Positions 52,820-62,234 of a DNA stretch of 64,000 bases are shown in pieces. Position numbers and translations under genes: made by a program. The first letter of the stretch is position 1. The number at the start of each line of letters is the position of its first letter. The notes under the pieces are model-generated. The model was given only the letters and a program-made list of their open reading frames with translations. It had not been told where the DNA came from and did not search any database. This DNA comes from Aminobacter anthyllidis (lineage in GTDB: Bacteria; Pseudomonadota; Alphaproteobacteria; Rhizobiales; Rhizobiaceae): positions 248,001 through 312,000 of the forward strand of contig NZ_JAFLWW010000002.1 in the NCBI RefSeq assembly GCF_018555685.1, given 5' to 3'.

Positions 52820-53160
52820 GATGACAACCGCGCGGCCTCGACGGCGGCGCGCTCCCCTGCAACTTCGGTGAATTCAAGGTGTGAAAGTGCCGCCCTTCGG
52901 CGGCCTCAGCCTTTTGCCGAAGGGAGACGGAATGCCAGGCGCATATCGATGCGTCTCATCGGTCGTCTCCTAGAGGACAGGTTGCGGAACCCGCGAACGA
53001 GCCAGCGGCTCGGCCAATCGGGAGCGGGCAAATACACGCATTCCGCAACGTTAGCAAGCCAAGACAATCAGAGGTTTTCGCAGCGCCTCTGGCTGCAATT
53101 TGCCGCAAATTGCCATTCATGGCACAATCGCTCTTTCTGCCACAGATCGAGGTTCATGCC
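52820..53160. other. Gap between hypothetical gene and AbrB antitoxin
   Basis: No gene is supported in these 341 bases. A GCCGCCC/GGGCGGC-like hairpin (around 52890, GTGCCGCCCTTCGGCGGC) may be a terminator-like element. The right part carries the promoter and GAGG ribosome site of the antitoxin gene at 53161. Confidence 0.4.
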
Positions 53161-53499
53161 ATGACTGAGCCAGAGACACCGAAGGGCTTCGCCGAGGAGC
53201 CACAGAAGCCATACAGCTCCAGGATCAGGGACGAGTTGCTGCGCAAGCCGCCGAAGTTCGAGCGCCTGCACGTGGGCGATGGCGGCCGTGTCGTCATCCC
53301 CGCTGCCATGCGCGAGGAAATGGGCATCAAGCCCGGCGACGACCTCGTCGCCCACGTCGAGAACGGAGAACTCAGGCTGATCTCGCACCGGATGGCCCTC
53401 ACCCGGGTCCAGGAGGAGATGGCCAAGTACAAGAAGCCGGGCGAGAGCGTCGTCGACGAGTTCCTCGCCGAGCGCCGCGCGATGTGGGGTGAAGAGTGA
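53161..53499 (+). CDS. AbrB/MazE-type antitoxin
   Basis: The 112-residue protein carries a SpoVT/AbrB swapped-hairpin DNA-binding domain (LHVGDGGRVVIPAAMREEMG and KPGDDLVAHVENGELRLI, about residues 37-80). It is preceded by a disordered Pro/Glu tail, and the C-terminal helix QEEMAKYKKPGESVVDEFLA would bind the toxin. GAGG lies eight bases before the ATG. It should neutralise the VapC encoded next and repress the pair's promoter. An ATG at 53110 would lengthen it by 17 residues without clear merit. Confidence 0.85.
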   Translation: MTEPETPKGFAEEPQKPYSSRIRDELLRKPPKFERLHVGDGGRVVIPAAMREEMGIKPGDDLVAHVENGELRLISHRMALTRVQEEMAKYKKPGESVVDEFLAERRAMWGEE

Positions 53500-53873
53500 T
53501 CGTGCTCGACGCTTCGGCTGTGCTGGCCGCCATGCTGCACGAGCCCGGAGCCGACCGCGTGCATGAGCTGGTCGACAAGAGCGTGATCTGCGCGGTCAAC
53601 GTCACCGAGGTCATTTCGAAGTTGATCGACAAGGGCTACGACGAAGGTGACGTGCGGGAGCAATACGAAAACCTTCGTCTTGACGTGGTGTCGTTCGACC
53701 AACACCTGGCGCTGGTCGCGGGGCACCTGCGCGCATCGACGCGCCACAAGGGCCTGTCGCTGGGCGATCGGGCCTGCCTGGCGCTGGCGATACTGACGGA
53801 ACGAACGGCTGTAACCGCCGACAGGAAATGGGCCGACCTCGATGTCGGCTGCAAGATTGAGGTCATACGCTGA
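53496..53873 (+). CDS. vapC: VapC-type PIN-domain toxin
   Basis: The 125-residue protein starts with GTG in a GTGA overlap with the antitoxin stop. PIN-domain acidic residues are Asp5 (VLDASAV), Glu38 (NVTEV), Asp91 (LGDRAC) and Asp109 (TADRKW), the full set for Mg-dependent RNA cleavage. VapC toxins usually cut tRNA or rRNA. The pair sits between ivd and the methylcrotonyl-CoA carboxylase genes. Confidence 0.92.
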   Translation: MIVLDASAVLAAMLHEPGADRVHELVDKSVICAVNVTEVISKLIDKGYDEGDVREQYENLRLDVVSFDQHLALVAGHLRASTRHKGLSLGDRACLALAILTERTAVTADRKWADLDVGCKIEVIR

Positions 53874-54024
53874 GAAGCGATGCAGAGCGGAGATGGCTCG
53901 ACAGCAAGACACCGACGTCTGGACTTCGCGGAAATTACGAGGCTAGTGCGTTAGATTCGCCACCCACCATGACTGCTTCGCGCCTTGGGCGCGACTGCGC
54001 ATGGGCATCACTCCAAGAGGAAAA

Positions 54025-55632
54025 ATGCCGACGCTTCATTCCCAGCTCTCCCCCTCTTCCGAAAGCTTCAAGGCCAATGCCGCGCGCCTGCGAACGCTGG
54101 TGGCTGACATCAGCGAAAAGGCGACAACGGTGGAGCGCGGAGGTTCGGAGGAGGCGCGCAAGCGGCATGCCTCGCGCGGCAAGCTCCTGCCAAGGGAGAG
54201 GCTGGCGCAGCTGCTCGACGCAGGCTCGCCCTTCCTCGAGGTCGGCCAGTTCGCCGCCTGGGGGCTCTATGGCGGCGACATCGCATCGGCCGGCGTGATC
54301 GCCGGCGTCGGCCGGGTCGAGGGCACCGAGGTGATGGTCGTGGTCAACGACGCCACCGTGAAGGGCGGGACCTATTATCCGCTGACGGTGAAGAAGCACC
54401 TGCGGGCGCAGGAGATCGCGCTGCAGAACAATCTGCCTTGCATCTACCTCGTCGATTCCGGCGGCGCGAACCTGCCCAACCAGGACGAGGTGTTTCCCGA
54501 CCGCGACCATTTCGGCCGCATCTTCTTCAACCAGGCCAACATGTCGGCGGCGGGCATTCCGCAGATCGCCTGCGTCATGGGTTCGTGCACGGCGGGCGGT
54601 GCCTATGTGCCGGCGATGTCGGACGAGACCGTCATGGTGCGCAACCAGGCGACCATCTTCCTCGCCGGCCCGCCACTGGTGAAGGCCGCAACTGGCGAGG
54701 ATGTGAGTGCCGAAGAACTCGGCGGTGCCGACCTGCATACGCGCGTCTCGGGTGTGGCCGACCACTATGCGGTGGACGACGAACATGCGCTGGCGATCGT
54801 CAGGCGCATCGTCAAAAACCTGAATCGGAAGAAGGACATCGGGTTGGTCCTGAAGAAATCGATTCCGCCTGTTCATGCGCCGGAAGAGGTCTATGGCGTC
54901 ATCCCCGCCGACCTGCGCCAGCCCTATGACGTGCGCGAGGTGATCGCTCGCACCGTCGATGGCTCCGAGTTCGACGAGTTCAAGCAGAACTATGGCACGA
55001 CGCTGGTGACCGGCTTCGCCCATATCCACGGCATGCCGGTCGGCATCATCGCCAACAATGGCGTGCTGTTTTCCGAGAGCGCGTTGAAGGGCGCGCATTT
55101 CATCGAGCTGTGCTGCCAGAGGAAGATCCCGCTGGTGTTTTTGCAGAATATCACCGGCTTCATGGTGGGAGCGAAATACGAAGCCGGCGGCATCGCCAAG
55201 GACGGCGCCAAGCTGGTGACGGCGGTGGCAACCGCGCAGGTGCCGAAAGTGACAATCATCATCGGCGGATCGTTCGGCGCCGGCAATTACGGCATGTGCG
55301 GCCGCGCCTACTCGCCGCGTTTCCTGTGGATGTGGCCGAACGCCCGCATCTCGGTGATGGGCGGCGAGCAGGCCGCGACCGTGCTCGCCATGGTCAAGCG
55401 CGAGGGCATCGAGCGCAAGGGCGGCAGCTGGTCGAAGGAGGAGGAAGCCGAATTCCGCGCGCCCATCCTCGAAAAATACGAACGCGAGGGACACCCGCTC
55501 TATTCGTCGGCGCGCCTCTGGGACGACGGCATCATCGACCCGGCGAAGACGCGCGAGGTGCTGGCGCTCAGCCTGTCTGCCGCGCTCAACGCGCCGGTCG
55601 CCGACACGAAGTTCGGCGTGTTCAGGATGTGA
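54025..55632 (+). CDS. mccB: Methylcrotonyl-CoA carboxylase, beta (carboxyltransferase) subunit
   Basis: The ATG at 54025 follows AGAGGAAAA and gives 535 residues. The carboxyltransferase domain has [20 protein letters not shown] and the oxyanion-type [36 protein letters not shown] and [20 protein letters not shown] are characteristic of MCC beta. It transfers CO2 from biotin to 3-methylcrotonyl-CoA, giving 3-methylglutaconyl-CoA. mccA follows 14 bases downstream. The next enzymes, the hydratase and the HMG-CoA lyase, are not in the window. Confidence 0.94.
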   Translation: MPTLHSQLSPSSESFKANAARLRTLVADISEKATTVERGGSEEARKRHASRGKLLPRERLAQLLDAGSPFLEVGQFAAWGLYGGDIASAGVIAGVGRVEGTEVMVVVNDATVKGGTYYPLTVKKHLRAQEIALQNNLPCIYLVDSGGANLPNQDEVFPDRDHFGRIFFNQANMSAAGIPQIACVMGSCTAGGAYVPAMSDETVMVRNQATIFLAGPPLVKAATGEDVSAEELGGADLHTRVSGVADHYAVDDEHALAIVRRIVKNLNRKKDIGLVLKKSIPPVHAPEEVYGVIPADLRQPYDVREVIARTVDGSEFDEFKQNYGTTLVTGFAHIHGMPVGIIANNGVLFSESALKGAHFIELCCQRKIPLVFLQNITGFMVGAKYEAGGIAKDGAKLVTAVATAQVPKVTIIIGGSFGAGNYGMCGRAYSPRFLWMWPNARISVMGGEQAATVLAMVKREGIERKGGSWSKEEEAEFRAPILEKYEREGHPLYSSARLWDDGIIDPAKTREVLALSLSAALNAPVADTKFGVFRM

Positions 55633-55646
55633 TGGGGGATCAAGCC

Positions 55647-57602
55647 ATGTTTTCGAAAATCCTCATCGCCAATCGCGGCGAGATCGCATGCCGCGTCATC
55701 CACACCGCCCGCAAGATGGGCGTGAAGACGGTTGCGGTTTACTCGGACGCAGACGCGCGTGCGCTGCATGTATCCATGGCCGACGAAGCCGTGCATATCG
55801 GTGGCTCGCCGGTGGCCGAGAGCTACCTGCGCGGCGACGTCATCATCGCGGCGGCCAAGGCGACGGGCGCTCAAGCCATCCATCCCGGATACGGCTTCCT
55901 CTCCGAGAACCCCGGCTTCGTCGACCAGGTGACGCAGGCGGGCCTCGTCTTCATCGGGCCGTCGGCGGATTCGATCCGCGCCATGGGCCTCAAGGACGCG
56001 GCCAAGAGGCTGATGGAAAAGGCCGGCGTGCCGGTTGTTCCCGGCTATCACGGCGAAGCGCAGGAAATCGTCATACTCGCCACCAAGGCGCGCGAGATCG
56101 GCTACCCCGTGCTGATCAAGGCGCGGGCCGGCGGCGGCGGCAAGGGCATGCGCCGCGTCGACCATCCCGACGATTTCGCCGATGCGCTGTCTGGCGCGCG
56201 GCGCGAGGCCAAGGCGGCCTTCGGCGACGACCGCGTGCTGGTCGAGAAGTATGTCGACAAGCCGCGCCACATCGAGGTCCAGGTGTTCGGCGACAATTTC
56301 GGCAACGCCGTGCATCTGTTCGAGCGTGACTGCTCGGCCCAGCGCCGCCACCAGAAGGTGATCGAGGAAGCCCCTGCCCCCGGCATGACGGCCGAGCTGC
56401 GCGCGGCGATGACCGAGGCAGCGGTGAAGGCCGCCAAGGCGATCGGCTATTCGGGCGCAGGCACGATCGAATTCATCGTCGACGCCTCGGATGGGCTGAA
56501 GCCCGACCGCTTCTGGTTCATGGAGATGAACACGCGGCTTCAGGTCGAGCACCCGGTGACCGAGATGGTGACCGGCATCGACCTGGTCGAGTGGCAGTTG
56601 CGGGTGGCCGCCGGCGAGGAATTGCCGCTGGCGCAGGACGGCATCGGCCTCGACGGCCACGCTTTCGAAGCGCGGCTCTACGCCGAAGATCCGGCCAAGG
56701 GCTTCCTGCCGGCGATCGGCACGCTGCACCATCTCAGCTTCCCGGCCGAAGCCGCTCCGGGAACTGAGATCCGCATCGAAACCGGCGTGCGCCAGGGCGA
56801 TGCGATTTCACCTTTCTACGATCCGATGATTGCAAAGGTGGTGACGCACGGCCCGGACCGCGCTTCAGCGCTCGAGGCGCTGGCTGATGCCGTCTCACGC
56901 ACCGAAGTGGCGGGATCGACGACCAATGCAGCCTTCCTTGCGGCCCTTGCCCGCGACGCTGACTTCGCTTCGGGCGATGTCGACACCGGCCTGATCGGGC
57001 GCAAGCAGGACGAGCTGACGACGATGGCTGCGCCAGGCAGCCGGGCCATTGCGCTCGCGGCGCTGGCGGCCACGGGAGCGACCGCATCGGAAGCGTCAGA
57101 CGATCCGTGGTCCGGTCTCACCGGCTACGCGCATTTCAACCCTCTGGCGCGGCGGGCGACTTTGTCGTTTGGCGGCGTCGATATCGTTGCCCACATCACC
57201 GCACGGCCGGACGGCCGCTTCGACGTTCGGCCGGACGGCGGAGAGGCCTTCGTGCTTGCTGCCGGGGCTGCGAACGCTGGCGCAACCGTCGCGGCGTGGC
57301 CGGGGCATGTCACGGTGTTCGAGAACGGCCGCTCCTTCGACTTCACCATCAGCGATCCATTCGCACGGGCTGCCGAGATAGGCGAAGGCACGTCGAGCAT
57401 GCGCGCGCCGATGCCGGGGCTGGTCAAGCTGGTGCGCGCCGCCAAGGGCGACAAGGTGACCAAAGGCCAGCCGCTGCTGGTGCTCGAGGCAATGAAGATG
57501 GAGCACACCATCACCGCCACCCATGACGGCGTGATCAGCGAGATCGCGACCGAGGGTTCGCAGGTCACCGACGGAACGGTGCTCGTACGCTTCGAGGACT
57601 GA
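55647..57602 (+). CDS. mccA: Methylcrotonyl-CoA carboxylase, alpha (biotin-containing) subunit
   Basis: From the ATG at 55647 the 651-residue protein has the biotin carboxylase domain (MFSKILIANRGEIACRVIHT, ATP grasp RAGGGGKGMRRV, EMNTRLQVEHPVTEM), a poorly conserved central part and the C-terminal biotinyl domain with Lys617 in EAMKMEH. It carboxylates biotin with ATP and bicarbonate. GGGGGAT lies upstream. It makes the alpha/beta hexamer-type complex with the upstream mccB product for leucine breakdown. Confidence 0.95.
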   Translation: MFSKILIANRGEIACRVIHTARKMGVKTVAVYSDADARALHVSMADEAVHIGGSPVAESYLRGDVIIAAAKATGAQAIHPGYGFLSENPGFVDQVTQAGLVFIGPSADSIRAMGLKDAAKRLMEKAGVPVVPGYHGEAQEIVILATKAREIGYPVLIKARAGGGGKGMRRVDHPDDFADALSGARREAKAAFGDDRVLVEKYVDKPRHIEVQVFGDNFGNAVHLFERDCSAQRRHQKVIEEAPAPGMTAELRAAMTEAAVKAAKAIGYSGAGTIEFIVDASDGLKPDRFWFMEMNTRLQVEHPVTEMVTGIDLVEWQLRVAAGEELPLAQDGIGLDGHAFEARLYAEDPAKGFLPAIGTLHHLSFPAEAAPGTEIRIETGVRQGDAISPFYDPMIAKVVTHGPDRASALEALADAVSRTEVAGSTTNAAFLAALARDADFASGDVDTGLIGRKQDELTTMAAPGSRAIALAALAATGATASEASDDPWSGLTGYAHFNPLARRATLSFGGVDIVAHITARPDGRFDVRPDGGEAFVLAAGAANAGATVAAWPGHVTVFENGRSFDFTISDPFARAAEIGEGTSSMRAPMPGLVKLVRAAKGDKVTKGQPLLVLEAMKMEHTITATHDGVISEIATEGSQVTDGTVLVRFED

Positions 57603-57633
57603 CGCACGACCATTGCGATTTGCGCATGACAGA

Positions 57634-57667
57634 CCAGCCCGAAAATCTGTATCGATTTTCGGGCTGG
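57634..57667. terminator. Perfect hairpin after mccA
   Basis: CCAGCCCGAAAAT and ATTTTCGGGCTGG are 13-bp perfect arms with an 8-base loop. No T run follows, so its strength as a terminator is uncertain, but it lies 31 bases after the stop of mccA. The CCGAAAATC/GATTTTCGG core also occurs in repeats at 44674 and 61932. Confidence 0.6.
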
Positions 57668-57709
57668 CGTCGTATTGCTGCAATGCAGCAAACATCATAG
57701 GCGAGCGCA

Positions 57710-58330
57710 GTGACCAACATCAGCAACAGTGATGCCCTACCGCATCGCCAGTATGAGGACATACTGGCCCTGCTCACCGGGACGATGCTGGTGGCGCTCG
57801 GACTGGTCCTCTACACCAGTGCCGGGCTGATCACCGGCAGTTCGGCGGGACTGGCGCTGCTTGTCCAATATGCCACCGGCTACGGCTTCGGCGTCATCTT
57901 CTTCGTCATCAACCTGCCCTTCTACTACCTCGCCGTGAAGCGTCTGGGCTGGCCGTTCGCGCTCCGAACTTTCGCCGCGGTGGCACTGATTTCGGTCCTG
58001 TCGCAACTAATGCCCGACTGGATCGGCATCGAGCATCTGAACCCGTTTTACGCGGCGATTGCCGGGGGCGGACTGATGGGCATGGGGCTGCTGGTGCTGT
58101 TTCGCCATCGCGCCGGCCTTGGCGGTTTCAACATCCTGGCGCTGTACCTGCAGGACAATTACGGCATCCGCGCCGGCTATTTCCAGCTGGCTGTCGATCT
58201 CACCATCTTGGTCGTGTCGCTGTTTTACATCGAACTCGACAAGGTCGCGCTGTCGGTGCTCGGCGCTGTGGTCCTCAACCTGATCATCGCCATCAACCAT
58301 CGCCCTGGCCGCTATGTCGGCATGAGCTGA
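57710..58330 (+). CDS. YitT family membrane protein
   Basis: The start codon is GTG and the product is 206 residues with about five or six membrane segments (TGTMLVALGLVLYTSAGLIT, GFGVIFFVINLPFYYLAVKR, IAGGGLMGMGLLVLFRHRAG). The GLAGF-like loop GGFNILALYLQDNYGIRAGY is a family mark. YitT/DUF161 proteins are of unknown function, probably transporters. It stands alone, with terminator-like hairpins on both sides. Confidence 0.85.
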   Translation: MTNISNSDALPHRQYEDILALLTGTMLVALGLVLYTSAGLITGSSAGLALLVQYATGYGFGVIFFVINLPFYYLAVKRLGWPFALRTFAAVALISVLSQLMPDWIGIEHLNPFYAAIAGGGLMGMGLLVLFRHRAGLGGFNILALYLQDNYGIRAGYFQLAVDLTILVVSLFYIELDKVALSVLGAVVLNLIIAINHRPGRYVGMS

Positions 58331-58333
58331 AAC

Positions 58334-58362
58334 AAAAAAGCCGCGCCAATGGCACGGCTTTT
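58334..58362. terminator. Bidirectional terminator between yitT-like and peroxiredoxin genes
   Basis: AAAAAGCCGCGCC, an AAT loop and GGCACGGCTTTT form a hairpin with A and T runs on opposite sides, so it can stop transcripts of both convergent genes. Confidence 0.85.
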
Positions 58363-58382
58363 CTGAATGTGTTTTCGACCGA

Positions 58383-59045
58383 TCAGTTCGCGGTCGGCTG
58401 CTTGGTCTTGCGGAGATAAGGCAGCACGCGCTCGAAGGAACCGAAGCGCTTGATCGCGTCTTCGTCCGACACGGCGGCGGTGACGATGACGTCGTCGCCC
58501 TGCTTCCACTGCACCGGCGTTGCCACCTGATACTTGGCGGTCAGCTGGATCGAATCCAGCGCGCGCAGGATCTCGTCGAAGTTACGGCCAGTCGACATCG
58601 GGTAGGTCAGCGTCAGCTTGACCTTCTTGTCGGGGCCGATGACGAACACCGAACGCACTGTTGCATTGTCGGCGGGCGTGCGGCCTTCCGAGCTATCGCC
58701 GGCGCTGGCCGGCAGCATGTCGTAGAGCTTGGCGACCGCAAGCGTCGGGTCGCCGATCATCGGATAATCGACCTTGTTGCCGGACAGCTTCTCGATGTCG
58801 GCCTTCCATTTGTGGTGGTTTTCGACCGGATCGACCGAAATTCCGATCATCTTGGCGTTGCGCTTGGCAAAATCGGCTTTCATTCCGGCCATGTAGCCGA
58901 GTTCCGTGGTGCAGACCGGGGTGAAATCCTTGGGGTGCGAAAACAGGACCGCATAACCGTCGCCGATCCAGTCATGGAAGTTGATCGGGCCTTCCGTCGT
59001 GTCGGCTTTGAAATCCGGGGCGGTGTCGTTGATGCGAAGGCTCAT
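58383..59045 (-). CDS. 1-Cys peroxiredoxin (Prx6 type)
   Basis: AGGAGGAA precedes the ATG at 59045 and the protein is 220 residues. The peroxidatic Cys45 is in HPKDFTPVCTTELGYM; there is no second cysteine, as in Prx6. The C-terminal part (ILRALDSIQLTAKYQVATPV) is the long extension of this class. It reduces hydrogen peroxide and organic peroxides in the cytoplasm, with an unknown electron donor. The gene downstream is convergent. Confidence 0.95.
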   Translation of the reverse strand: MSLRINDTAPDFKADTTEGPINFHDWIGDGYAVLFSHPKDFTPVCTTELGYMAGMKADFAKRNAKMIGISVDPVENHHKWKADIEKLSGNKVDYPMIGDPTLAVAKLYDMLPASAGDSSEGRTPADNATVRSVFVIGPDKKVKLTLTYPMSTGRNFDEILRALDSIQLTAKYQVATPVQWKQGDDVIVTAAVSDEDAIKRFGSFERVLPYLRKTKQPTAN

Positions 59046-59195
59046 GGTCGGTTCCTCCTGAATGCGACGCACACGGCTTGCGCCGGCCAGAACGGCCTGA
59101 TTTTGGCGTCCGCGTGCGAAAATGTCATTTTGCGCCAAGCTCGTGAAAACGACAATGGCCGGGACATGCCCGGCCATTGAAAGCGTCTTTGATGC

Positions 59196-60314
59196 TTACT
59201 GCTTGATCGGCGCGTACTTGCCGTCATGCCACTGGTTGATGTCGTAGCTGGCGTTCTTGAGATCGCCCTTCTCGTCGAAGACGACGTCGCCGACGACCGT
59301 GCTGATCGGCTTGCCGTCCTTGAGCGCCTCGGCGACCTTCATTGGGTCATCCGTGCCGGCGCGCTCAATGCCTTGCGCGAAAGCCTGGATGGTGGCGTAG
59401 GAGAACAGCGTGAAGCCTTCCGGCACGAAACCGCCGGCCTTGATCTTCTCGACCGCTTCCTTGGCCTCGGGCTTGGCCTGCGGATCGGAAGGGAACACGA
59501 ACATCGTTCCTTCGCCGGCCGGACCGGCGATCTGCCAGAATTCAGGCGAGGCGATCGAGTCTGGCATGATGAGCTGGTACTTGAAGTTCTGTTCCGCCGA
59601 CTGGCGCAGGATGAGGCCGGCTTCAGGGTGGTAGCCGCCGAAATAGACGACGTCCGCCTTCAGTTCCTTGAGCTTGGTGACAAGTGCTGAATAATCCTTT
59701 TCACCGGCATTGATGCCTTCGTAGAGAATTTCGGTCAACCCGCCGGCATTCATCGTCGCCTTGACGGCGTCGGCCACGCCCTGGCCGTAGGCGCTCTTGT
59801 CGTGCAGCACGACAACGTTCTTGCCCTTGTACTTCTCGGCGATCCACGGGCCGATGAAGGCACCCTGGGCGTCATCACGCGTGTAAAGACGCATGATCGT
59901 CGGCCAGCCCTTCTTGGCGGCATCGTCGGTCAGGATCGGGTTCGAGGAGGCCGGCGACATCATCAAAACGCCGCTCTCGGCATAGACGGCTGATGCCGGA
60001 ATGCTCGAGCCCGAGCAGGCATGGCCGTCGATGAACTTGATGCCGTTTGCAACGATGCGGTTGGCGACCGAAACCGCCTGCTTGGGATCGCAGACATCGT
60101 CTTCGACCGACAGCTTGAGCTGGCGGCCCAAGACGCCACCCTTTTCATTGATCGCCTTGACGGCGGCCTCGGCACCTTGCTTGAACTGGTCGCCGATATT
60201 GGCGAGCTGACCGGTCATCGGGCCGGCTACGGCAATGCCGATGTCCTGCGCGTAGGCAGCGCTGGCGCTGAGCGACAGCGCAAGCAATGCGCCGATAGAA
60301 CTTTTCAAGTGCAT
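59196..60314 (-). CDS. Branched-chain amino acid ABC transporter binding protein (LivJ/LivK-like)
   Basis: GGGGAGGAAT precedes the ATG at 60314. The 372-residue protein has a signal peptide (SSIGALLALSLSASAAYAQD), then the periplasmic-binding fold start IGIAVAGPMTGQLANIGDQF and the hinge segment VSVANRIVANGIKFIDGHAC. It binds leucine-like amino acids in the periplasm for a LivFGHM-type importer that is not in the window. Its place near the leucine catabolic genes is suggestive only. Confidence 0.93.
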   Translation of the reverse strand: MHLKSSIGALLALSLSASAAYAQDIGIAVAGPMTGQLANIGDQFKQGAEAAVKAINEKGGVLGRQLKLSVEDDVCDPKQAVSVANRIVANGIKFIDGHACSGSSIPASAVYAESGVLMMSPASSNPILTDDAAKKGWPTIMRLYTRDDAQGAFIGPWIAEKYKGKNVVVLHDKSAYGQGVADAVKATMNAGGLTEILYEGINAGEKDYSALVTKLKELKADVVYFGGYHPEAGLILRQSAEQNFKYQLIMPDSIASPEFWQIAGPAGEGTMFVFPSDPQAKPEAKEAVEKIKAGGFVPEGFTLFSYATIQAFAQGIERAGTDDPMKVAEALKDGKPISTVVGDVVFDEKGDLKNASYDINQWHDGKYAPIKQ

Positions 60315-60476
60315 GTAATTCCTCCCCTTGAGCACGCTTGGCATGCCGGATTCGCGTCCTACGTGCAACGCGCCGGAAACCTTTCACCGGCGCTGCGAAT
60401 TGTCTAGGCGCATCAGCGCCAGGATGTTGTGCCTGTTGGTGGCGGACCAATCACCTGACGCCGAGTATGGCGAGTG

Positions 60477-61619
60477 TCAGCCACCCTGCGGCCTGAGCAC
60501 GTTCGGCGAGGTCAGCCAATTCTGATAGCTTCGGTCCGCTTCAATGATCTTGTTCCACTGACTCCGCTCGGCGACCGACCTGGTCGCTGCCCACTCGATG
60601 CCCGTGCCCTTGAGGCCGTTGGTCTGCGCCGCCTCTACCAGGTAGGTATCCGGCAACATCGTTGGTAGTTTCTCCTGGGTAATGCCGAGATTGCTGAGTT
60701 CGACAGCGCTCCATCCACCCCCCATCTTGACCAGACCACCGTGTGCCTTGACGCTGGCCACGACCTGCTGCGAGTTACCCTCGATCGGCACCAGCAAACC
60801 GAAATCGGTGAAATTGGTGCGACCTTCCGTGGGGCTGTAGCCAGCGAAAGTCGTCGCCCCGTCGACCACGGCCTTGAGCTGCTCGACACCTTCGAACGTC
60901 GCAGGGATTTCGCCGGTCGCCGTCAGATCAAGAACCTTGCCATCCGTATCCTGCAGGGTCTTGGCGATCGCCATCAGCTTGCTGACCAGGAAGTTGTCGC
61001 GCTGATCCTGTGCCAGTGCCGCGGACTTGATGAAGATGTCGAACTTGCGCGGCCGGGAAGACATCTCCGACGTCGGCGCCGCGGCCGGACTTGCTCCCGA
61101 ACTGCCCAGCGGTGAGATGATGGGGCCTATTTCATCGAAGCAGTTGGTGCCGTCGTTTGCTAGGGACTGCTGTGTCAGCGTCCAATCGGGACCGCCGAGC
61201 CTTACGGCCGAATACATGAGCCACGCCTGCCAGGATGGCGTGTCATTGGCCAGCATCGCATAGTAGAAATTGCGGTGCGTATCGTGTGCGGTCCGCGTCT
61301 GCACGCAACAAAAGTAGTCATGGACGATCGACGCCGGGAAGTAGGGTCCATCATAGTTGTCGCCGACGATCAGCTCGAACAGCCAGGGAATGGTGGCGCC
61401 ATCGGTGTAGCTTCCTGCCGGCACGCTCCAGACTAGACCATTCGGATCGTTGAAATTGAGCGCCTTGGTGATCCTGAACGGCTTGGGCGACGCATCGGTC
61501 CGATTTTCCAATGCGATAGGAAGATCGATGAACTTGCCATAGTAATCCTGGGCCCAGGACATATCGGCTGCAAGCAAGAGTATCAGCGTAGTTGAACTGC
61601 GAAGCAAAGACCTGCGCAT
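60477..61619 (-). CDS. Exported DUF1353-domain protein
   Basis: The ATG at 61619, with GGGGGGTGG upstream, starts a 380-residue protein with a signal peptide (SLLRSSTTLILLLAADMSWA). The DUF1353 domain is around residues 25-150: SVPAGSYTDGATIPWLFEL, followed by IVHDYFCC and AHDTHRNFYYAMLAN. The C-terminal half is unassigned and rich in Thr/Gly. DUF1353 proteins are often phage- or envelope-related; the role here is unknown. A second ATG four codons upstream is possible. Confidence 0.75.
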   Translation of the reverse strand: MRRSLLRSSTTLILLLAADMSWAQDYYGKFIDLPIALENRTDASPKPFRITKALNFNDPNGLVWSVPAGSYTDGATIPWLFELIVGDNYDGPYFPASIVHDYFCCVQTRTAHDTHRNFYYAMLANDTPSWQAWLMYSAVRLGGPDWTLTQQSLANDGTNCFDEIGPIISPLGSSGASPAAAPTSEMSSRPRKFDIFIKSAALAQDQRDNFLVSKLMAIAKTLQDTDGKVLDLTATGEIPATFEGVEQLKAVVDGATTFAGYSPTEGRTNFTDFGLLVPIEGNSQQVVASVKAHGGLVKMGGGWSAVELSNLGITQEKLPTMLPDTYLVEAAQTNGLKGTGIEWAATRSVAERSQWNKIIEADRSYQNWLTSPNVLRPQGG

Positions 61620-61674
61620 GCCACCCCCCATTTGCTGAATTTGCCAACGGAATCTAGCATATTTTAGCAACAAC

Positions 61675-61717
61675 GAAAAAGCCGCGCCGATCTTATGGTG
61701 ATCGGTCACGGCTTTTG
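61675..61717 (-). terminator. Rho-independent terminator of the Sel1-like gene
   Basis: On the minus strand CAAAAGCCG and GATC-containing arms pair with CGGCTTTTTCG across a short loop, and a T run follows. It fits the end of the transcript of the gene at 61968-62234, although it lies 251 bases downstream. Confidence 0.6.
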
Positions 61718-61719
61718 TC

Positions 61720-61967
61720 GTGGAGAGCGCCGCGAGCATCTTCGGCCCGTCGGACATTCGCCTGCCCTGTCTAACTCGGTCTGTCCAGTTCATGGGAACA
61801 TGCTGGAGGTCATGTCCCTGGCGCGCCTGGCCTGTCCTTCAAACCGTCGCGTTGCTTTTGTTGGAAGCCGCCATGCCGGCGACCTCAATCTTCCCCCCGG
61901 AAGCAGACTTGTTTGCTGCGCATCGTGCTTTCCGAAAATCGAACGCGATTTTCGCGCCGACGCGATG
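61720..61967. other. Gap downstream of Sel1-like gene with CCGAAAATC hairpin
   Basis: No gene is supported. At 61932-61954 CCGAAAATC and GATTTTCG form a short hairpin that belongs to the same family as those at 44674 and 57634. The left part has no other feature that I can support. Confidence 0.4.
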
Positions 61968-62234
61968 TTAGTGCATCGTCATCCATTCGCGCGCTTCGCG
62001 CAGCGCCTTGACGATGTCGAGCTTGGACATCGAGCCGGAGAGCTCGGAGCGTAGTGCCGCGGCGCGGGCCGAACCCTTGATCGCGGCGATGTTGAACCAC
62101 TTGTGGGCGGCAACGACGTCGACTTCGCAATCGCGGCCGGTCGCATACATCATGCCCAATTCGAGAAGAATGTCGGCCTGAGCGGTGGTTCCCATCGCGC
62201 CGAAGCCAGCCTCAAAGATTTCGAAACGTGCCAT
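61968..62234 (-). CDS. Sel1-like/TPR small protein
   Basis: The 88-residue protein starts MARFEIFEAGFGAMGTTAQA; AGGGGAT precedes the ATG. The segment LLELGMMYATGRDCEVDVVAAHKWFNIAA resembles the Sel1 repeat (LGxxYxxGxG...DxxxAxxWxxxAA). Such short proteins are conserved in Rhizobiales with unknown function; Sel1 repeats act in protein contacts. It appears cytoplasmic. A terminator follows at 61675-61717. Confidence 0.75.
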   Translation of the reverse strand: MARFEIFEAGFGAMGTTAQADILLELGMMYATGRDCEVDVVAAHKWFNIAAIKGSARAAALRSELSGSMSKLDIVKALREAREWMTMH

